Source: SCGC-AAA076-P13 sp964276235
GTDB lineage: Bacteria > Pseudomonadota > Gammaproteobacteria > Magnimaribacterales > D2472
DNA length: 64,000 nt
Direction: 5' to 3'
Assembly: GCA_964276235.1 (NCBI GenBank)
Contig: CAXYEK010000001.1
Coordinates: forward strand, 496,001-560,000
This document shows positions 24,540 to 33,883 of the stretch, piece by piece. Made by a program: the position numbers and the translations under genes. The notes below the pieces were generated by a model. The model saw nothing but the letters and a program-made list of their open reading frames with translations, was not told where the DNA came from and did no database searches. Every line of letters begins with the position of its first letter. Position 1 is the stretch's first letter.

Positions 24540-25690
24540 AAAATATACTCTTATTGGGAGCAACTGGTAGTATTGGTGATAGTGTTTTAAGTGTAATCAA
24601 TCAAAATTCAGATAAATTAAATCTCTATGGGATTGCTCTAAATTCTAATTCAGCCAAAGCTATTAGAATAGCTAACGAACATAAACCTGATTTTATTTAC
24701 ATTGAAGATGTCGATGCAATATCTGCTATAAAAGATGAGCATATTACAAAATCAAAAATTCTAAATGGAAAAGATGATCTAAAAGAATTACTTAATAATA
24801 TTAATGTAGACGTAATAATTTCTGCAATTTCAGGCTTTGCTGGCCTTGAGACTACATTAATGGCTGCAAAAACAGGCAAGACAATCTTACTTGGTAATAA
24901 AGAAAGCATTGTTGTTGCAGGAGAAATAATATTACCTATAGCTAAAGAGTTTCAAACAACAATCATTCCCATAGATAGTGAACATAATGCTATTTTTCAG
25001 TGCTTGCAAGGTAGTAAGAGTGAGGATGATATTTCAAAAATTATTATTACAGCCTCAGGCGGACCATTTCTAGATAAAAGATTAGATCAGCTAACACATG
25101 TTTCAAAGGAGCAAGCTCTTAAGCATCCAAATTGGGATATGGGAGCAAAAATATCAATAGATTCAGCAACCCTTGTAAATAAGTGTTTAGAGCTTATCGA
25201 AGCAAAATATTTATTTAATCTTGATGAAAATTTTTTCCAATTAGTTGTTCACCCTCAAAGCATCGTCCATTCAATTGTCACTTACATAGATGGTTCGAGT
25301 ATATGTCAGATGAGTAATCCTGACATGAGAGTTCCTATATCTCATGCTTTATCTGATCAAAAAAGATTGCCACTTGATTTTTCAATGATTGATTTTTCAT
25401 CTTTAACTCTTTCATTCCAGGACTTCCCTGAAGATAGGATGAATCTTGTAAAAATAGCCAGAGAGATATGCAATGTAGGAGGCTCCTCTGGAACTGTTTT
25501 TAATGCAGCTAATGAAGTAGCTGTAAAAAGCTTCCTTTCTGATCAAATCAAATTCGATAAAATTTATGATGTTATTTATAGAACTTTTGATGCAATACCA
25601 ATGTCTAAAGACTTGGATATAGAATCAATTTATGAAATAGATAATGAATCACGCATGGAGGCAGAGAAGGTGGTAAAATCCATCACTTAA
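24536..25690 (+). CDS. dxr: 1-deoxy-D-xylulose 5-phosphate reductoisomerase
   Basis: Dxr (IspC) makes methylerythritol 4-phosphate, the committed step of the MEP isoprenoid pathway, which feeds UppS and IspB in this window. The 384-residue product has the NADPH site LLGATGSIGDSVL, the GNKESIVVAG segment, metal and substrate residues in IPIDSEHNAIFQ, and VHPQSIVHSIVTYIDGS. Complete. It overlaps cdsA by 4 bases and is 11 bases before rseP. Confidence 0.96.
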   Translation: MKNILLLGATGSIGDSVLSVINQNSDKLNLYGIALNSNSAKAIRIANEHKPDFIYIEDVDAISAIKDEHITKSKILNGKDDLKELLNNINVDVIISAISGFAGLETTLMAAKTGKTILLGNKESIVVAGEIILPIAKEFQTTIIPIDSEHNAIFQCLQGSKSEDDISKIIITASGGPFLDKRLDQLTHVSKEQALKHPNWDMGAKISIDSATLVNKCLELIEAKYLFNLDENFFQLVVHPQSIVHSIVTYIDGSSICQMSNPDMRVPISHALSDQKRLPLDFSMIDFSSLTLSFQDFPEDRMNLVKIAREICNVGGSSGTVFNAANEVAVKSFLSDQIKFDKIYDVIYRTFDAIPMSKDLDIESIYEIDNESRMEAEKVVKSIT

Positions 25691-25701
25691 AAATATAAAT
25701 T

Positions 25702-27060
25702 ATGACTGCACTAATATACATAGCATCCTTTTTGGTACTTCTTGGAGTTCTTGTAACCATTCATGAATATGGCCATTTCATTGTTGCAAGAATGTGTAAA
25801 GTTCATGTTCAAAGATTCTCTTTAGGTATGGGTCCGGTAGTTTATAAAAGATTAGATAAACATGGAACAGAAATAGCTTTATCTTTGTTACCATTAGGTG
25901 GCTACGTCTCAATGATAACTAACAAGTTAGTTGAGCTGGAGCCTGAAATAAAGAATCAATTAACGGAAGAGCAAGCAAAAAATACTTTTGACTCTAAGCC
26001 TAAATGGCAAAGAGCATCTATTATGTTTGCAGGCCCTTTAGCAAATTTCTTACTATCGATATTTATTTTTTCTGTGATTTTCTTAAATACTCCTGACCCT
26101 CAAACGGTATCAGTAATTAAGAATGTTGATAGTTCAATTTCTTTAAAATCTTCCGACCAATTTATTCTTCCAGGCGATCAAATAACCTCTATCAATTCTT
26201 TAGTTATTCGTGACCCTAAAGATCTTAACTTAGAGTTGCTTTCATATGCCGGCTTTACTGGTTTTATTAATCTAACTTTAAAAAGAGTTGATATAGATAG
26301 TCCACAAGACATAAGTATATATGTTGAGAATTTTTTACCGACATCAGAATCTCAATCTAATCCATTAAAATATTTAGGTTTAGAAGTTGAATATAAGATG
26401 AGGCCAATTATAGGTCAGATTGAAAATGATGGGCCTGCAGATTTATCTTTCTTAAAGCCTGATGATGTTGTATTAAAAATAAATAATTCAAAGATTTACT
26501 ATGCAAGTGATATTAGATCAGTAATATCGCCGATTCCTAATCAGGATGTGCAAATTGATGTCCTTAGGGGCTCTGATGTTATTTCATTTCCCGTTAAACT
26601 TGGTGTATTCAAGGATCAAAGTGGTCAAGATTTAGGCATGCTAGGCATTTCTTTTGGAACAAATAGAACCCTTATTCAAGCGGTATCAAAAGGAGTTTTT
26701 GAAACTTACAACTTAAGTATCAAAACTCTTCAATTTATTGGAAAAATGTTAACTGGAAATATGGGTACTGAAAATTTAAGTGGTCCCATAGGAATTGCTC
26801 AAATGGCTGGTAATACAGCGCAAGCTGGATTCTTGCCATTTATGTATTTGATGGCACTTTTAAGTATTAGCTTAGCCGTTCTTAACCTTTTACCTATTCC
26901 CGTCTTAGATGGTGGTCAATTGACTTTATTAGGCATAGAAGCAGTCAGAGGCAAACCATTGCCTGAAAAGGTTGAAAATTTTATTTATACAGGTGGTGGT
27001 GTAATGGTTTTAGCTTTGATGATTTTTGCAATATTTAATGATGTTTCAAGGTTTTTTTAG
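25702..27060 (+). CDS. rseP: Site-2 intramembrane metalloprotease RseP
   Basis: RseP cleaves the anti-sigma factor RseA in the membrane to release sigmaE under envelope stress, and clears signal peptides. The 452-residue product has the zinc motif HEYGH at residues 21-25 in the first membrane helix, two PDZ domains in the periplasmic part (about 110-320), and the second metal site NLLPIPVLDGGQ near the C-terminus. Length matches E. coli (450). It directly precedes bamA, the usual order linking envelope stress to outer-membrane assembly. Confidence 0.95.
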   Translation: MTALIYIASFLVLLGVLVTIHEYGHFIVARMCKVHVQRFSLGMGPVVYKRLDKHGTEIALSLLPLGGYVSMITNKLVELEPEIKNQLTEEQAKNTFDSKPKWQRASIMFAGPLANFLLSIFIFSVIFLNTPDPQTVSVIKNVDSSISLKSSDQFILPGDQITSINSLVIRDPKDLNLELLSYAGFTGFINLTLKRVDIDSPQDISIYVENFLPTSESQSNPLKYLGLEVEYKMRPIIGQIENDGPADLSFLKPDDVVLKINNSKIYYASDIRSVISPIPNQDVQIDVLRGSDVISFPVKLGVFKDQSGQDLGMLGISFGTNRTLIQAVSKGVFETYNLSIKTLQFIGKMLTGNMGTENLSGPIGIAQMAGNTAQAGFLPFMYLMALLSISLAVLNLLPIPVLDGGQLTLLGIEAVRGKPLPEKVENFIYTGGGVMVLALMIFAIFNDVSRFF

Positions 27061-27068
27061 GCACCCAA

Positions 27069-29486
27069 TTGAAAAATTTTAAAATATACATACTAGGCCT
27101 TTTGTTATCAACACAACTTTTTTCATTTGATGAATTTTTAGTTAGTGATATAAGAATTATTGGCCTTCAAAGAGTCTCTACTGGAAGTATCTTTAATGTA
27201 ATACCTATAAGTGTTGGAGATAGTATTGATTTGCGTAAATCTTCAGATATAACAAGATCTCTTTTCGCAACAGAACAATTTGATGATATTCAAATTGCCA
27301 AAGATGGAAATACTTTAATAATTAGCGTTATTGAGAGACCATCAATTTCAGCTATTGATATTTCTGGAAACAAAGCACTAAAGACAGAACAATTAGTAGA
27401 AAGTTTAGATGGAGTTGGTATCAAAGAAGGCGAGGTTTATAAAAGGTCTACTATTGAAAAAGTTAAATCAGAATTAGTCAGATCATATGCGTCCAATGGA
27501 AGATATGGAGCCAATGTTGAAATAGAAGAAATTAAAAAACCAAGAAATAGGATTGAAATTAATATTGAGGTTGATGAAGGTAAAAGCGCAAAAATTGAAA
27601 AAATAAATATCATTGGTAATGAGATATTTTCTAATGAAGATTTGCTAGACAATTTTGAGTTATCAGAAGGTTCATTCTTTTCATTTTTAAATAATGATGA
27701 TGCTTATTCAAGAGAAAAGCTTAAAGGAGATATAGAAACTCTTGAATCTTTCTATAAAGATAGAGGGTATTTAAAATTCTCAATAGAGTCCTCTCAAATA
27801 AGCTTATCAAGAAATAAAAAAGAAATATTTATAACTTTTAATGTTTTTGAGGGTGATAAGTATGATATTTCAGATGTTGAGGTAGTTGGTGAAACTCCTT
27901 TTGAAGAGTCTTTGTATGTTGAGATTACCAATTCTTTAAAAGGGTTAACGTATTCTCAAGCTCAAATTACTGGTATCGAAGAGTTTTTCAAGAATGCTCT
28001 TGGGAATCAAGGATATGCATTCGCAGAAGTAAGTGGAAATCCAGAAATAGATGAAGAATCTAAAGAGGTAAAAATAATTTTTTCTTTAGAGCCAGGAAAT
28101 AGAACTTATACAAGAAAAATTTTATTTTCAGGTAACAATATTACTCAAGATTATGTTTTAAGAAGAGAAATGAGGCAATTCGAAGGTGCTTGGTCATCTG
28201 ATAATAGTATTGAGGCTGGAAAAATAAGACTAGAACGGCTTGGATACTTTAAGGAAGTAAATGTTGAAACTGTTCCAGTTCCTGGAACGGATGACCAAAT
28301 CGACATTATGTATAGCGTTGAAGAAGAGACAACTGGATCTATTGGTGGGAATATTGGATATAGTGACTTTGGTATTCAGTTAGGCTTTAACCTTCAAGAA
28401 CAAAACTTTTTAGGCACAGGAAATACTGTTGGTATTGGAATAAATAAAAATGTTTACAGCGAGCAATATAATCTTTCATATTTAGATCCTTTTGCAACAG
28501 TAGATGGAGTAAGTCGTGGATATAACATGTACTTTAGAGAAACGGATTATGGTGAATTTAATATTGCAAACTACATAACTAATTCTAGTGGCATAGGCGT
28601 GCAATATGGCTATCCAATTTCTGATATTCAAAGGTTAAATTTTAATCTTACTTATGATAAAACAGATATAGATGTTGGTAAGCTCGCCTGCAAGAGAAAT
28701 ATATGATTTCGTTAGTGCAGAAGGTGCTATATTTGATACTCTTACTGCTCAGTTATCATGGCAAAGAATAACCTTAAACAGAGGAACTTTTCCAACTGAT
28801 GGATCTTCAACGGGATTAAGTTTATCTACAACATTGCCTGGAAGTGACATCAATTACTACAGATTGAATATTAGACAAAAATATTATCAACCATTAGCAG
28901 CAAATCTAGTTTTTGGATTTTCTGGAGAAATTGGATATCTATCTGCTTTTGGAGATACAAATGAGACTCCATTCTTTCAAAATTTTTATGCTGGAGGTCC
29001 AAGATCTTTAAGAGGGTTCGAATCAAATACGCTTGGTCCAAGAAGCACAGATGCGCCATGTTATGAATTTAATTATGACGATGGAACATGTCCAAACCTT
29101 ATAGATACTGACGGTGATGGTGTCTTAGATCAACCTTATTACAATCCTTATGCAAATTCTGACTATAACAAGAGAGTTTCAATTGGAGGAAATATAAAAG
29201 TTGAAGGAAGCATGCAATTAATCGTTAAACTTCCATTTATAGAAGACCAAAGATCTATGAGATCAGCATTCTTTTTTGACTTTGGAAATGTTTTTTCAGA
29301 TAACTGTAAAGAATACCAATATAATTGTTCAAGCCATCTATAGAGGATTTAAGATATTCTTATGGATTTGGAATAACATGGATAACCGGTTTTGGGCCAA
29401 TGAGTTTTGCAATCGCAAAGCCTACCAATGCAGGTCCTTTTGAAGAAACCAAGGAATTCCAATTCACTGTAGGCAATGTATTCTAA
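27069..29486 (+). CDS. bamA: Outer-membrane assembly factor BamA, frame broken near 28680 and 29332
   Basis: BamA is the essential Omp85 barrel that folds beta-barrel proteins into the outer membrane. The precursor starts at a TTG, has a signal peptide of about 20 residues (ending near LFSFDEF), then five POTRA domains (about 21-415) and the 16-strand barrel, ending in the canonical C-terminal Phe (TVGNVF). The frame changes twice in the barrel: one extra A in GGTAAGC near 28680 (codon 537) and one missing A in TCAAGCC near 29332 (codon 754). Correcting both gives 805 residues, against 810 in E. coli. Because the two halves match perfectly and the gene is essential, sequence error is likely. 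Confidence 0.92.
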
Positions 29487-29522
29487 TTGATATAAAATAA
29501 CTCACACCATTAAGGGGTAATT

Positions 29523-30059
29523 ATGAAAAACTTATTTAAATTTAATTTATTAGCAGTATTACTGTTTTCATTTCCAGCTTTAGCTGTTGATGGCATGGCT
29601 GTAATCGATATGAGGACTGCAGTCCTTGCAACACAAGCTGCAACAGATGCATTTGAAGCATTGGCAGAAGATGCTGATTATTCAGCAAATATGGAAGAAG
29701 CTCAAACGCTTCAAGCTGAAAGACAGGCTATTGCAGAAAAATTACAAAAGGATCTCGAGACCTTATCTCAATCTGAAATTGCACAAATGCAAAAAGATAT
29801 TCAAGAAAAAGGCAAAGATCTTGAATTTTTAGCAGGGAAATTGCAACAGGCACAAGAAGACACAGCTCAGGAAATATTTGCTGCTAATGGTCCTACAATG
29901 CAAAAAATTATTGGTGAGTTAATTCAAGCTAAACAAATCAAGGTTTTATTGCAAAAGAATGAGGGCATATTGTTTAGTGATCCAGCTCTAGATTTAACTG
30001 ATGACGTTACTTCTATGTTAGATGTGGCAGCTTCAGAGGCTAATACTCAGTCTGAGTAG
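29523..30059 (+). CDS. skp: Periplasmic chaperone Skp (OmpH family)
   Basis: Skp holds unfolded outer-membrane proteins on their way to BamA. The 178-residue precursor has a signal peptide ending PALAVDG (about residue 22), a small beta body with MAVIDMRTAVLAT, and two long, charged, Gln/Glu/Lys-rich helices (about 40-120) that form the tentacles. Position between bamA and lpxD is standard. Its TAG overlaps the GTG start of lpxD by one base. An AAGGGG ribosome site precedes the ATG. Confidence 0.9.
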   Translation: MKNLFKFNLLAVLLFSFPALAVDGMAVIDMRTAVLATQAATDAFEALAEDADYSANMEEAQTLQAERQAIAEKLQKDLETLSQSEIAQMQKDIQEKGKDLEFLAGKLQQAQEDTAQEIFAANGPTMQKIIGELIQAKQIKVLLQKNEGILFSDPALDLTDDVTSMLDVAASEANTQSE

Positions 30060-30994
30060 TGACTGAAAAAAAAAGTTATACATTAGCTGAGCTAGCAAAT
30101 CATATAGATTCTAAAGTTATTGGCAATAGCGACGCTATTGTCAATAATTTGGCAACTATAGAAAATGCATCCCCATCCTCTATAACCTTTCTAGCTAACA
30201 AAAAATATAAAAAATTTTTAAAAACAACAAAAGCAATTGCAGTCGTTGTTCATGATGATTTTGAGATTGATAATAATCTAAACTATCTTAAGTCTTCAGA
30301 CCCTTATCTTGCCTATGCAAAACTAAGCAGCCTATTCAAAAAATCTTCTTTTGAAGAGAATACGCATTCAGTTCATCCATCAGCCGTAATTTCAAACAAC
30401 TGCATAATTGGTGAAAATGTATCTATTGGTGCAAATGTTTTTATTGGTCCTGATTGCATTCTTCATGACAATGTAATTATTAAAGCAAATTGCTCTCTTG
30501 CACAGGATGTTTCTATTGGTAAAAATTCTATTATCCATCATGGAAGTGTTCTAGGTTCTGATGGATTTGGATATGCTCCATCAAAAGATGGATACATTAA
30601 AATAGAACAGATTGGAAAATTAATAATTGAAGAAAATGTCGAAATTGGCGCTAATTGCACTATAGATAGAGGAGCCTTAGGAGATACAGAAATTCAGGAG
30701 GGAGTCAAACTAGATAATCAAGTTCATATTGCTCACAATGTTATCCTTGGAAAAAATTCAGCTATTGCAGCATCTTGTGCAATTGCTGGCTCTACCGTAA
30801 TAGGCAAGAATTTTCAAATGGGCGGTTTATCGGGTGTTTTAGGTCATTTAAGCATTGCTGATAATGTCTCTATTGGAGCACACACATTAATCACAAAAAG
30901 CATTAATGAATCTGGAAACTATGTGGGCATAATGCCTGCACAAAAACAACAAGATTGGGCAAAGTCATCAATCTTTATTAAAAAAAGAGTTTAA
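30059..30994 (+). CDS. lpxD: UDP-3-O-acylglucosamine N-acyltransferase
   Basis: LpxD adds the N-linked hydroxyacyl chain in lipid A synthesis. The 311-residue product has an N-terminal uridine-binding domain (NLATIENASPSSITFLANKKY) and a left-handed beta-helix of hexapeptide repeats, with the catalytic His in LDNQVHIAHNVILG. A short C-terminal helix follows. The start is GTG overlapping the skp stop (TAGTG). It is slightly shorter than E. coli LpxD (341). Order lpxD-fabZ-lpxA-lpxB is conserved. Confidence 0.95.
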   Translation: MTEKKSYTLAELANHIDSKVIGNSDAIVNNLATIENASPSSITFLANKKYKKFLKTTKAIAVVVHDDFEIDNNLNYLKSSDPYLAYAKLSSLFKKSSFEENTHSVHPSAVISNNCIIGENVSIGANVFIGPDCILHDNVIIKANCSLAQDVSIGKNSIIHHGSVLGSDGFGYAPSKDGYIKIEQIGKLIIEENVEIGANCTIDRGALGDTEIQEGVKLDNQVHIAHNVILGKNSAIAASCAIAGSTVIGKNFQMGGLSGVLGHLSIADNVSIGAHTLITKSINESGNYVGIMPAQKQQDWAKSSIFIKKRV

Positions 30995-30997
30995 ATA

Positions 30998-31438
30998 ATG
31001 TCCAAAAATACTGAAGAAGTAACTAAATACCTGCCTCATAGAAATCCATTTTTATTTATTGATGAAATTGTAAGTGTTGAAGTCGGAAAAAAAATTCACT
31101 GTATAAAAAATAACTCTCCAGATGAGGATTACTTTAAGGGGCATTTTCCAAATAATCCTGTTATGCCTGGTGTTATTATTTTAGAAGCTCTTGCTCAAGC
31201 GTCAGGTATTCTTGGGTTCAAAACTATGAATAAAACTCCAGAAGAAGGTTCCATATATGTGTTTGCTGGAGTTGATAAAGTTAGATTTAGAAAGAGAGTT
31301 GGCCCAGAAGATGTAATTCATCTGTATAGTGAAGTAATCAATGAAAAGAAAGGTATTTGGAAATTTGAAACTCGTGCAGAGGTCGATGGAGATCTTGTTT
31401 GTACTGCAACCATTTTATGTGCAGATAGGAAAGCGTAG
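30998..31438 (+). CDS. fabZ: 3-hydroxyacyl-ACP dehydratase FabZ
   Basis: FabZ dehydrates 3-hydroxyacyl-ACPs of all chain lengths, competing with LpxA and LpxD for the same substrate pool, so its place between them couples fatty acid and lipid A synthesis. The 146-residue hot-dog fold shows YLPHRNPFLFIDEI, the active-site His in KGHFPNNPVMPGVIILEALAQ with the catalytic Glu downstream, and FRKRVGPEDV. The stop is immediately followed by the lpxA ATG. Confidence 0.96.
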   Translation: MSKNTEEVTKYLPHRNPFLFIDEIVSVEVGKKIHCIKNNSPDEDYFKGHFPNNPVMPGVIILEALAQASGILGFKTMNKTPEEGSIYVFAGVDKVRFRKRVGPEDVIHLYSEVINEKKGIWKFETRAEVDGDLVCTATILCADRKA

Positions 31439-32218
31439 ATGGCTATAGATAAAACATCAGTGATAAGCAACTCAGCAAAGATTGATTCCTCAGTTGAAAT
31501 CGGACCTTTTTGCATAATAGGCGACGATGTTGAAATACAATCTGGAACATCAATATTAAGTCATGTAGTTTTAAAAGGACCTACTGTTATTGGTAAGAAT
31601 AATACAATTTATCAATTTTCAACTATCGGAGAGGATACTCCTGATAAAAAATATAATGGAGAAAAGACAAAACTATTAATTGGAGATAATAATATTTTTA
31701 GAGAAGGAGTGACTGTTCATAGAGGAACTATTCAAGACAAAAGCTTAACTAAAATTGGAAGTAATAACTTATTTATGGCCTATGCTCACGTTGCTCATGA
31801 CTGTATTGTTGGTGATGATAATGTATTTGCAAATAATGCAGGTATAGCAGGACATGTTGTTGTTGGAAATTCAGTTATTGTTGGCGCATTAACAACAGTT
31901 CATCAATTTTGTAGACTCGGTGACCACTCTTTTGCAGGCATGAATACTTCTATTAATATGGATGTTCCAGCATATGTAAAAGTAGCAGCTGATCCAGCAA
32001 GAGTGATTGGTTTAAATTCTGTTGGCATGGCAAGAAACGGAATACCTGATGAGTCGATTAGCCTTCTTAAGAAATCATATAAGGTAGTATATAAAAGAGG
32101 ATTAAAGTTAGAAGATGCAGTCAAAAAGCTAGAAATTATGCATTCAGAAACCAATGATTTGTTTTTAGACACATTCATACAATCTATCAAAACCTCATCC
32201 AGAGGTATCTTGAGATAA
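31439..32218 (+). CDS. lpxA: UDP-N-acetylglucosamine O-acyltransferase
   Basis: LpxA catalyses the first lipid A step, acylating the 3-OH of UDP-GlcNAc. The 259-residue product is a hexapeptide beta-helix (SSVEIGPFCIIGDDVEI) with the catalytic His in MAYAHVAHDCIVG, and a C-terminal helical domain. Length matches E. coli (262). It abuts both fabZ and lpxB with no spacer. Confidence 0.96.
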   Translation: MAIDKTSVISNSAKIDSSVEIGPFCIIGDDVEIQSGTSILSHVVLKGPTVIGKNNTIYQFSTIGEDTPDKKYNGEKTKLLIGDNNIFREGVTVHRGTIQDKSLTKIGSNNLFMAYAHVAHDCIVGDDNVFANNAGIAGHVVVGNSVIVGALTTVHQFCRLGDHSFAGMNTSINMDVPAYVKVAADPARVIGLNSVGMARNGIPDESISLLKKSYKVVYKRGLKLEDAVKKLEIMHSETNDLFLDTFIQSIKTSSRGILR

Positions 32219-33337
32219 GTGCAATCAAAGAAGACTCTTAAGTTAGGGATTGTTGCTGGAGAGCATTCAGGAGATAGGTTAGGTGCAGAAATTATTCAGG
32301 CACTAAAATCTACATACAATATAGAACTATTTGGAGTTGGCGGCCCTAGAATATCTCAGGAAGGCCTTAAATCAGAATTTGATTTCAATAAATTACATGT
32401 CATGGGTCTAATAGAGCCACTAATTAATATAAGGGAGCTCACTAGGCTTAGAAAAGAACTGATAAAACTTTTTTTAGATAAACAAGTAGATTATTTTGTT
32501 GGAGTTGATTCTCCTGACTTTAATATGAGCATTCATAAGGCACTAAAAAAAAGAAGTACCTCAAAAAATATTCAGCTAGTTAGTCCATCTGTCTGGGGTT
32601 GGAGAGAGAATAGAATCAAGTCGATCAAAAAGTATATAGATCTTACTGTTTGCTTATTTAACTTTGAGCATAATTATTACAAAAAAAAGGAAATGAATAG
32701 TATTCATCTTGGTCATCCCTTTTCAGAAATGTACTCTAGTGATAATGAATTGGTAATTAATAAATATAACTTGGATGGTAGAAAAAAATTCATGGCAGTT
32801 CTTCCTGGAAGCAGAAAATCTGAGATAAAAAACATGTTGCCAACTTATATAAGTTTCATGAAGCAACATCATACAAAGTATCCAGAATATACATATCTTA
32901 TTCCAGTCGCCGACAAGAGCACCATGGAATATATTCAAACTAATTTTTCTTTTGAAGATCTCCCAATCATAATAGATATTAATTGCTCTAAAGATTTCTT
33001 ATCAATTTCAAAACTTTCAGTAGTTACTTCTGGAACTGCTACCTTAGAAGCTGCGATTCTAGGAGCCGAGCCTATAATTTGCTATAAAACTGCTTCATTA
33101 AATTATTTTATTATTTCTAGAATGTTAAAAGTAAATGACGTCGGACTTCCCAATCTTCTTTTGGATTCAAGGCAATTTCCAGAACTCATTCAAAAAGCAT
33201 GTACAGCTCAATCCATCTTACAAGAAGCCGAGATTATTCAAGCTAGAGATTCTAATGACATGATAGTAAATAAATTAAGAAATTTACTGCGTGGAAAGGG
33301 AAGAGAAGAAGTAGTAAAAAGAATTTCATTGCTTTGA
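32219..33337 (+). CDS. lpxB: Lipid-A-disaccharide synthase
   Basis: LpxB is the GT19 glycosyltransferase that joins lipid X and UDP-diacylglucosamine into the lipid A disaccharide. The 372-residue product starts GTG and has the N-terminal GIVAGEHSGDRLGAEII, FVGVDSPDFNMSIHK, the conserved SPSVWGWRENRIKSIKKY, and the C-terminal nucleotide-sugar site with VTSGTATLEAAILGAEPII. It overlaps rnhB by 4 bases. Confidence 0.95.
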   Translation: MQSKKTLKLGIVAGEHSGDRLGAEIIQALKSTYNIELFGVGGPRISQEGLKSEFDFNKLHVMGLIEPLINIRELTRLRKELIKLFLDKQVDYFVGVDSPDFNMSIHKALKKRSTSKNIQLVSPSVWGWRENRIKSIKKYIDLTVCLFNFEHNYYKKKEMNSIHLGHPFSEMYSSDNELVINKYNLDGRKKFMAVLPGSRKSEIKNMLPTYISFMKQHHTKYPEYTYLIPVADKSTMEYIQTNFSFEDLPIIIDINCSKDFLSISKLSVVTSGTATLEAAILGAEPIICYKTASLNYFIISRMLKVNDVGLPNLLLDSRQFPELIQKACTAQSILQEAEIIQARDSNDMIVNKLRNLLRGKGREEVVKRISLL

Positions 33338-33879
33338 AGATTTCAATTGCAGGTGTTGATGAAGTTGGCAGAGGATGTTTGGCTGGTCCTGTTATTGCTT
33401 CTGCAGTAATTCTTAAAAAGAATATCTCTGGATTAGATGATTCAAAAAAGTTAAGTTCAAAGAAAAGAGAGGAGCTTTCCAAAATTATTCTTGAAAATTC
33501 ATATTTTGCATTCGGATCTGCATCAGAAGAAGAAATAGACGATATTAATATTCTCCAAGCCTCTTTATTAGCAATGAAAAGAGCTATACTAAAATTAGAA
33601 GTTATACCTGAAAAAGTTCTTGTTGACGGGAATCAAATACCAAACATGGACCTTCAAATTCAGGCAATTATAGGAGGCGATTCATTGATTGCAGAGATAA
33701 GTGCTGCGTCAATAATAGCTAAAGTTTATAGAGATAATTTAATGATAGGTTTTGACAAAGATTATCCTGAATACGGTTTCGGCAAACATAAAGGTTACGG
33801 TACTAAATATCATTTAGACAGTATTAAAAACTATGGTGCTTGTCCTATTCATAGAAAAACATTTAAAGGCGTATATTGA
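33334..33879 (+). CDS. rnhB: Ribonuclease HII
   Basis: RNase HII removes ribonucleotides misincorporated in DNA and RNA from hybrids. The 181-residue product has the metal-binding DE pair in IAGVDEVGRGCLAGPV, the Asp in VLVDGNQIPN, and AEISAASIIAKVYRD. The start is a TTG overlapping the lpxB stop by 4 bases; the family N-terminus begins exactly there. It sits between lpxB and dnaE, as in other gammaproteobacteria. Confidence 0.95.
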   Translation: MKISIAGVDEVGRGCLAGPVIASAVILKKNISGLDDSKKLSSKKREELSKIILENSYFAFGSASEEEIDDINILQASLLAMKRAILKLEVIPEKVLVDGNQIPNMDLQIQAIIGGDSLIAEISAASIIAKVYRDNLMIGFDKDYPEYGFGKHKGYGTKYHLDSIKNYGACPIHRKTFKGVY

Positions 33880-33883
33880 TTAA

